Positions 57,568-64,000 of a stretch of 64,000 nucleotides of DNA are shown in pieces. The stretch covers positions 42,182,098 to 42,246,097 of the forward strand of contig NC_083345.1 of NCBI RefSeq assembly GCF_019175385.1, in the 5' to 3' direction. A program made the position numbers and the translations under genes. The notes under the pieces are model-generated. The model was not told where the DNA came from. It saw only the letters and a program-made list of their open reading frames with translations, and searched no databases. Position 1 is the stretch's first letter. Every line of letters begins with the position of its first letter. The stretch comes from Lycium barbarum. Its lineage: Eukaryota; Streptophyta; Magnoliopsida; Solanales; Solanaceae.

Positions 57568-58819
57568 TTTAGCATACCTGCTGGCTGGAAAAAGGGAGTT
57601 AGCTCATGAGCTTCATCAGCTAGCCAATTTGGGGGTCAAAGTTATAGATTCAGGAGATGCCGGAGTTGCTATTCAGACTACAACAACGTCATCCTTAGTA
57701 GCCGAGGTGAAACGACGTCAGTATGAAGACCCTTTATTGACCTGTTATAAGGATACAGTTTTGCAAAAGAAGAAATTACCATTCGGGATTTCTGAAGATG
57801 AAGTCCTCATGTATCGAGGTAGGTTGTGTGTTCCCGATGTTGTGGGATTACATCAGAAGATCATGGCGGAGGCTCATTGCTCTCGCTATTCTATCCATAC
57901 AAGGTCAACAAAGATGTATCGCGACATCATGGAGGTTTATTGATAGAATGGAATGAAAAAGAATATAACAGAGTTCGTAGCCTAGTGTCCTAACTGTCAA
58001 CAGGTGAAGATGAATATAACAGAGTTCGTAGCCTAGTGTCCTAACTGTCAACAGGTGAAGATTGAACATCAGAAGCCCATCGGATTATTGCAGGCTATAG
58101 AGATCCTGACTTGGAAGTGGGAAGTAGTTAATATAGATTTCATTTCAGGCTTACCCCGGTCTCAGCGCATGTTTAAGTTTATATGGGTAATTGTTGATAT
58201 ATTGACAAAATCAACACATTTTCTACCTGTTAGGACTGCGTACTCCGCCGAGGATTATGCAAAGCTTTATATTAAGGAGATAGTCCGACTTCATGGTGTT
58301 CCTGTATCCATTATCTCTGACAGGGGTACGCAGTTTGCGGCTAACTTTTGGAGATATTTTCAGAGGGTTTGGGGACTCAGATCAGCGTTAGCTTAGCATT
58401 TTACCCCCAGACAGACGGACATGATGAGCGTACCATTCAAACCCTTAAAGATATGTTAAGGGCATGTGTACTAGATTTTGAGGGTAATTGGGATGATCAT
58501 TTGCCGCTTAGTGAGTTTGAGTACAATAATAGTTACCACGCCAGTATTCAAATGGCCCCGTATGAAGCTTTATATGGGCGGAAGTGCAGATTACCAATTG
58601 GATGGTTTGAATTGGGAGAGACAAATTTAGTAGGGACAGACTTAATTCAGCAAGCGGTGGATAAAGTTAAGCTTATTTGAGATCGATTATTAACAGCCCA
58701 AAGTCGACAGAAGTCATACGTGGATAATCGCCGATGAGACTTGGAGTTCCAAGTTAATGATTGGGTATAGGTATCGCCGATGAAAGACGTTATGAGATTT
58801 GGTAAAAAGGGTAAGCTTA
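57568..58819 (+). pseudogene. Tekay-2 integrase
   Basis: The linker (57568-57800) leads to HHCC zinc-finger coding: AEAHCSRYSIHTRSTKMYRD, a stop at 57942, and CPNCQQVK, which is present twice owing to a 51-bp tandem duplication (57961-58062). The core follows with VNIDFISGLPRS (first Asp), FIWVIVDILTKSTHFLPV, VSIISDRGTQFAANFW (second Asp) and, in a shifted frame, YPQTDGHDERTIQTLKDML (Glu within DER), YNNSYHASIQMAPYEALYGR. The C-terminal domain starts (VMRFGKKGKLT) and is cut at about 58819. All three catalytic acids are encoded, but in separate frames. Confidence 0.85.
57961..58062 (+). repeat. 51-bp tandem duplication in integrase
   Basis: Units 57961-58011 and 58012-58062 appear identical, and each carries the zinc-finger Cys pair and the same in-frame stop (TAG). 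The stop therefore predates the duplication. Confidence 0.9.
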
Positions 58820-60142
58820 CCAGTTCAAGGTACTGAACATGAGAATTACAACCACAAATTTTCAAGAAATTATTATAATTTAACCGAAGTTTACTTAGTT
58901 CTAACTTTAAGACTGGAAGCAGCAATCTAGCCAAATAGTAAAGCTAACCCATACATCAGTTTATCCACCTAAAGCATTTGAAGAAAAGGATTATTTACTC
59001 TTGAATGTAGTTTATATCAAAAGAAAGAAAAGAGACTAGAGCAGAAGTGTAAAAAGGAGGGAAAAGCGCATATGTAGAATGATCTTTTTTCATTCTAATG
59101 GTCAAGACAATTGGGTAAGTTACTTTGTAACTTAAAGGCGCATGCTTTCGAAATGGGACCATCTCAATTCAAGATAAGCATACAACATCCCACAAGAGCA
59201 AAAATTGAGAAACAGAGCCTACAACTATTCCTTAAGTAGAGACAGAAACTAAAGGGAGTTACAACATTCTTTATGGTAGGCCAAAGATTAACTAAGTTCA
59301 AAAGTTTAGGGAAATAGTTCAAAATTTGAATATAGGGCTAATTAAAACACATTAAGGTTCAATCAAACTCAAAAGAGATTAAAGGATTTCATTCTACAGA
59401 ACTGATTGTAACATTCAACCAATCTCAAGGAAAAGCTAATCAATTCATTATCCACTATTTAGTTATTTAAACACTCAAAACGTGAGAGATATCTAACTTA
59501 CAAGAGATGTCATAACTTCTATCTTCAAATTATCTACATGTTGCTATTACTTAACTCAACTCAACAAATTAAAATATCTAAACGAATGCAGAAACATGCA
59601 TAGTAAACCAACAGGACAAAATCAGAGTTAATTACCATGCAATGATATTTGAATGTATTAGATATTCTTTTAAAGAGAACTGCCAAACCAGCAATGATCA
59701 AAAATGATTCTAGCGCACAAGTTAGAGACAATAGCTAAGATAAAAGAAACTGCAGGACCATGTACATTTTGCAATTGGAAAAATGGATATTTGAGTTTCA
59801 CCTGGGAAGATAGATTAATTTTAAGTAAAGAACTCCTCTTCAACATAAAATTAACACTTCAAACGGGTTCTTAACAACCATCTAGATGCAGATTCATGCC
59901 AACCCTTGATATTATCCCAAAAGCAAACTAAAATGAGACTCTTATTCCAAGGAAGAATTGAACCAAACAGAACTAGACTCTAACAGATCCCAAAATGAGT
60001 TCAGAATAAGGAATATAGTTCATGGCCACATGATCCTTGCTACAGCCAAAACTTGAGATTCTCTATAACCATATAAGAATACAGAAAAAATAGCAAAACC
60101 ACTCGACACAAAAAATGATTTAATCTAATTCTTATGTGATTA
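58820..60142. other. Unassigned A-rich sequence
   Basis: This 1.3 kb begins abruptly after the Tekay-2 integrase and ends at a chromovirus LTR start. It has no coding motif on either strand. Its A-rich wording resembles the Tat 5' LTR at 25000-27800, and a fragment of a Tat R/U5 region in minus orientation is a guess that I could not align by eye. Confidence 0.4.
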
Positions 60143-60325
60143 TGTAACGACATGTTTGGTCGTTATTGCGTTCCCGACCCTTTTGATCCCGTTTCGAGCT
60201 TTATTAGCTCATACTTGACCCGTGGGGACCATTGGCACACTTCTCGAGGTCATCGAATATGATTTGGGTGACCTTTTGGAAATTTAGGCTTACATCGAAA
60301 AAGGGTTAACTTAAAGTTGCTTTTG

Positions 60326-60330
60326 GGTAA
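60326..60330 (+). repeat. Target-site duplication, left copy (GGTAA)
   Basis: GGTAA precedes the solo LTR and recurs at 61574-61578. The uninterrupted Tekay-1 LTR has a single GGTAA at the corresponding place. Confidence 0.85.
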
Positions 60331-61573
60331 TGATATGCTCAAATTAGACCTATTAATGGTATAACGCGGACGTTGTCAAATATAGTAACCGAACAAGGTC
60401 GGGGTCGAATCCCACAGAGAATGTAGGCAATTTAAGCAGATTAGGAATTATCACTAACAATAGGTAGACCGAACGCATCAATGGTGGTTTTTGATAAGGT
60501 TTTGATAAAATAGGAAAATATAAATTCTAATCTAGAAAGCAAGTAAATTGATCAATGGCCACAAGTAAGGAATTAAGGAATCTATTTTTCAAGTAACGAT
60601 CCAATCTATTTCACGAATTATAAATAATAGCGAGTTTATGTTAATTAGCCTCTAAAATAACTTCTCCCGAAGATTAACTAGACTACCCAATTGAAGATCC
60701 CTCAAGCAATTAGGAGCATTAAGAACACCCAACTATGGCTACAAGTGGTATCGCCTATTCCTAGGTCAATTCCCATTAGATGAGGGTTAACGCCCCAAAT
60801 TCATGTTAATTATTCTGTCCCAACCCCGTTCTTTCTCTTCCAAGTTTCAAACAAAGTAAATGGGCGAGTCCTAGGGTTAGCTACTCCCTTGAGAAACGTT
60901 GAAGAACAAGAATAATTAAAATAACAATAACTTACTTGATTAAAAATAATGTCGATCAATAAATAAGCACAACAAGAGTTTCAATCTCAATTGTCACCAA
61001 GAAATTCCCATAAACAAGGTTCAAATGAAAGAAAGAAAACATACGTAGGAACCCTAGCCTCTAAACTTGTGTTTTATGCCAAAGATATACAAGAATTGTG
61101 GCTTATGAAATATTTATAGATGTAGAAAAAAACCCAGATAAAATAACCCAGTCCAAGTTGGACAGGGATAAAATATAACCGACTGCAAAATAGGATTCAA
61201 AGACCCAAATTTTGTGCGCACGCAAGTTGCTGGTCACTGCTTTCAGGTACGTTTTCTCCCTTTTCAATTCTTTACTCTTTCTTTCCTTTTCCACTTTGGT
61301 CTCACCATTGCTCCAATCATTGGATTAATGATGAGCCAATTATTATGTCTTTTCTTTTTCTCTCGTCTCTTTCTCCTTTTTTCTTTTATTAATTTTTCTT
61401 CCGCGCTTTATTCAATTTTGCTCCAAATCTCTCCATCTTCACACCGCTTTATTCCTACACATAAAAATATAATATTAAGCACAGAGCAATATAGTTTATA
61501 CTCAAAAGACAATTAAAAGGTTTAAAATGTGAGGTGACAATGGCTAAATATATGCATTTTTGGCCGAACATCA
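60331..61573 (-). mobile_element. Athila-type solo LTR
   Basis: The insert of 1,243 bp begins TGATATGC and ends GAACATCA, flanked by GGTAA on both sides. Its first 90 bases are the reverse complement of the end of the LTR at 3986-5541 (words GCGGACGTTGTCAAATATAG and TCGAATCCCACAG). The minus strand has CTATAAATATTTC near 61110 as TATA box. It has no internal domain, hence a solo LTR in minus orientation. Confidence 0.85.
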
Positions 61574-61578
61574 GGTAA
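61574..61578 (+). repeat. Target-site duplication, right copy (GGTAA)
   Basis: Right partner of 60326-60330. Confidence 0.85.
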
Positions 61579-61617
61579 ACGAACCTTTTTTTTATATCAG
61601 TCGATCTCATCGCGGTC

Positions 61618-62493
61618 CCTCCATCGCGATCACAATGAAGGAAACCAACAACAGCTGAAACCAAAAAAATTGGGTTTCTTCCACTTTAGATCTGACACTC
61701 GAAACACATCCGAAATCACCTGGACACAAATCAAATTTGCATTTCAGTCATAAAATATGCTACGAACTCGTTGTAGCATGAGCTCCCATAATAATGAAAG
61801 GTATAATCATAATAGGGTGATAAAAAGCTTGTCCATAGAATCTCGCACCTGCGCTCCATACCTCGCAGGTGCAACGTCGCACAAGCGTCCCAAATCTAGC
61901 ATTTACGAGTTTTCATTAAAGCCCTCAGGTCTGCAAGTGCGGACGATACCTTGCATCAGCGGTCTTGCAGGTGTGAGCCCAATCTCGTGGGTGCAAGACA
62001 CCAAGCACCAGAAACATCATGAAATTTCTAAGTTCTAACCCAACACTTGAAACTCATCCTAGACCACCCGGATAGAAATCTACTATGAAAGACGTTCATA
62101 ACATGCACTATGAAGCCCTCAGAATTTTCGAAAGGGGTTATCTGGACACAGTCAACCCTTGAATGCCTTAAAACTATCCTTCCATCTAAAAGAACAAAAT
62201 GACCCCGAGTCCCTCGTAGACCGAACCAATTACCTTACCAAGTCATAATTAACTTTTTGGGACCAACAAAATGACGGAATCTCCAAAGAGTCTCATTTTC
62301 TCTAGTGTTGACTCTGGTAAACCAAACACTTCCGAATTTCCAAAACACCATTTCCTTGTCCCACGCACATCCGAACGTGTTTGGAGTAGTGTCACCCCTC
62401 CCCGCAAGCCAAAAAAACTCTCAAGAGACAAGGGGAAAGGTCAATAGGGTTAAAATGGTTGAAATGGTCAAAACAACGTGACGGGTCATTACA
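61618..62493 (-). mobile_element. Chromovirus 3' LTR start, minus strand
   Basis: On the minus strand it starts TGTAATGACCCGTC at 62493, right after a PPT-like GTTTAAGTGAGGGATGA. The words CGAGTTCGTAGCATATTTT (near 61770) match 11290-11310 of the Tekay-1 LTR in reverse complement. Only about 0.9 kb of the LTR is present; it meets an oppositely oriented LTR piece at about 61617. Confidence 0.7.
61840..61990 (-). repeat. GC-rich hairpin block in the LTR
   Basis: It includes GCACCTGCG...CGCAGGTGC (61845-61853 and 61864-61872, 9-bp perfect arms) and several half-sites such as GCACTTGCAG and CACCTGCAAG on the minus strand. A smaller palindromic piece (ATCGCGAT) lies at 61620-61632. Confidence 0.75.
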
Positions 62494-62983
62494 TCATCCC
62501 TCACTTAAACACATGTCAATCCTCAAAAATGAAAGAAAAGGAAAATACATGCTCCCAGAAAAAGCTGAGGGTATCTCATCTATACGCCCGTCGCGGTTCC
62601 TCAAGTATTATCCTCCAAGATCTAGCCTCAATTCGTTGAACCAAATCATCGGGGTGTGACATCCCTGACTATACAATGCTTCGAACGGCAACCACTATTG
62701 TAAGAAAAAACATACAAAGCTAAGAAAATATCCTTATGAACACGAAATTGATCGTACATGCTCGTAACATGGCCTCCCCGACCCTTCACGTCCGCTTGGG
62801 CTGATCATCAGTCTAAGGGTGAAAGTACTGCACTAAGCTCTGCTCAAAAGGAACATATGAGTCTCTTGAGCTGGAATGAAAGCAACAGACAGTCCATGCC
62901 GACGAAGTATCTCTTGAAAGTGGACTCCCGCCATCTGCTCGGAGTTGTAAGAAATCTGAATCTACAAAAGAATGAACTGTCAT
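62494..62983 (-). pseudogene. Integrase and 3' tail remnant, minus strand
   Basis: Right of the LTR the minus strand has the PPT, a tail resembling other chromovirus 3' ends, and a badly broken integrase trace: LSAVLSPLD near 62800-62835 lies where integrases have their HPQTD segment, followed by GEAMLRACTINFV (62740-62775). No catalytic residue can be confirmed. It is cut on the right by the LTR at 62984. Confidence 0.5.
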
Positions 62984-64000
62984 TGTTACACCTTGGAAAT
63001 TTCATGTCGTCGTTTAGTGAAGGAACCAATGTGAGCTTAAGGGTAACAGGAAGTTATTAAGACTGTAAGATGGATATTTAGTGGTCTTAAAATACATACG
63101 TTAAGATTTTGAAGTCATATGAATTGATGAAATGAGGATTTATAAGGACAAGTGAAGTATAAGTGGGGTTTAGGAAAGGTTTCGTAAATTATTGCGTTAA
63201 AGGTTGTTTGCCAAGGCCTTGAGGATGAGCTATAGGGATGTTTAGATTGTTAATGAAATATTAAACAAGTGCTAAGAAGGTTCCATAAGGATTGGAGATC
63301 AAATGAGTAGATGAGAACGCGTTTCGGAGAACTGGGCATTATACGGCCAAACACACTGGCCGTATAAAACATACGGACCGTATGTTCTGCCCAGAATGAA
63401 GGTCTTCACTGGACCAAACATACGGTCCAGACATACGGTCAGTATAAAACATACGGACCGTATGTTGGTCCGTATGTTCCGGTCGGGACAGATTTTAAAT
63501 GTTGATATAAGGACCCTCTCTCATGTATTTCATTTCATTTCACTTCTCCACACTTCCAGAATCCTCTATAATTCTCTCCGCCATTAATCCACAAGAAACC
63601 AAGAGAAATATATGATCAACTACATCAAACCCACAAAATCAAGTGTATAAAACATGACAAAGTTCATCTAAGCCAAGAAATCCCAAGGGAAGTGGACTAG
63701 GGTTTTTGTGCAAGAAGAGAATTCTCACTCAAGGCTTATTCTTCCATTATCTAAGGTGAGTTTTATGATCATTACTTGTTTTTTAAGGTGTTGGAAGTTA
63801 AAATACTTGGATTGTAGAAAGATATAGAAAATGGGTCATAAATGTGGGAATAGTGTCATTTTTGGGTAAAGGTTTGGATTGAGTCATGGTTACCGATATG
63901 TTGTGATTGTAAGTATGTTATGAATGACATTTAGAACATGGAATAAGTATTATGTGTGAGAAAATGCAATAATGCACTACGACCATGATTATGGAGAAAT
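62984..64000 (+). mobile_element. Chromovirus LTR, runs off the window
   Basis: It starts TGTTACACCTTGG, like the Tekay-2 LTR, and interrupts the preceding integrase remnant. It contains a palindromic block (63335-63490), a TATA box (GATATAAGG, 63504-63512) and a leader. The five bases before it are GTCAT. The end is outside the window, so whether a full element follows is unknown. Confidence 0.75.
63335..63490 (+). repeat. ACATACGGACCGTATGT palindrome block
   Basis: The 17-base sequence ACATACGG-A-CCGTATGT (8-bp perfect arms) occurs at 63369-63385 and 63449-63465, 80 bp apart, with additional half-sites (GGCCGTAT, TACGGTCC, GGTCCGTATG). The block ends about 15 bases before TATAA. Confidence 0.9.

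Larger units (their letters stand above)
52182..58819 (+). mobile_element. Tekay-2: chromovirus with 5' LTR and decayed gag-pol
   Basis: A 2.2-kb LTR, PBS, leader, gag, protease, RT, RNase H and integrase follow in Ty3 order on the plus strand. The coding part ends inside the integrase C-terminal domain at about 58819, where unrelated A-rich sequence begins, and no matching 3' LTR is present. The element interrupts a Tat LTR at 52181/52182; the five bases at 52177-52181 are GAAGT. Many stops, one in-frame RT deletion and two tandem duplications make it inactive. Confidence 0.85.
60143..61617 (+). mobile_element. Chromovirus LTR start, interrupted by a solo LTR
   Basis: TGTAACGACATGTTTGGTCG at 60143 aligns with the Tekay-1 and 39303 LTR starts. 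It is interrupted at 60331-61573 and resumes with AACGAACCTTTTTT, which matches 11104 onward. Around 61617 the alignment is lost and sequence of opposite orientation starts, so only about 230 bases of this LTR remain. Confidence 0.75.

Overview
The window looks like a gene-poor, repeat-packed stretch of a flowering-plant nuclear genome. No host protein gene, tRNA or CRISPR array could be supported. Almost everything assignable is Ty3/gypsy LTR-retrotransposon DNA of three kinds: chromoviruses of Tekay type (LTRs opening TGTAACGACCC or TGTTACACC, often closing GTGACA; PBS of tRNA-Met type; gag with a CCHC knuckle; a chromodomain trace), the Tat/Ogre lineage (dual RNase H, 3-5 kb LTRs, an intron-like block between protease and RT), and an Athila-type element with an extra ORF. 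The LTR and protein types resemble those familiar from Solanaceae; that placement is recognition, not a search result. Every coding region is broken.

Layout, left to right. 1-5541: 3' part of an Athila-type element (extra ORF, polypurine-tract repeats, 3' LTR) lying inside the RT gene of Tekay-1. 5542-13716: the rest of Tekay-1, split by a 2,677-bp solo LTR (6092-8768) with a perfect 5-bp target duplication, and ending in its 3' LTR. 13717-29172: a minus-strand Tat element (3' LTR stump, long 3'UTR, INT, RNH, RT, intron, protease, gag, 5' LTR), whose left LTR is cut by Tekay-1. 29173-34712: a plus-strand Tat LTR cut by that Tat element. 34713-43365: a chromovirus-like element with PBS and 3' LTR but no recognisable gag-pol, its 3' LTR carrying a Tat fragment with a 212-bp foldback. 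43366-49900: a minus-strand chromovirus with 3' LTR, an integrase scrap, a 5S-rRNA-like block and a long gag. 49901-52181: the 5' end of another minus-strand Tat element. 52182-58819: Tekay-2, with 5' LTR, PBS and a decayed gag-pol. 58820-60142: unassigned A-rich DNA. 60143-62983: two chromovirus LTR pieces meeting in opposite orientation, one holding an Athila-type solo LTR (60331-61573) with a 5-bp duplication. 62984-64000: the start of another plus-strand LTR.

The left half reads as a nest up to five levels deep: Athila-type and solo LTR inside Tekay-1, inside Tat(-), inside Tat(+) LTR, inside the non-autonomous element. The order of events follows from which sequence interrupts which.

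The most interesting signal not explained by ordinary annotation is architectural. Several unrelated LTRs carry a short GC-rich block of perfect inverted repeats, mostly just upstream of the TATA-like box, and many also carry a private minisatellite further downstream. The block sequences differ between families, yet an Athila-type and a chromovirus LTR share the core ACGGNCCGT. Other leads are a splice-acceptor-like site directly before the extra ORF, a recurrent hairpin motif in Tat 3' regions, an Ogre-type intron, and 5S-like sequence with recognisable A and C boxes. I did not find evidence of a wholly new protein system.
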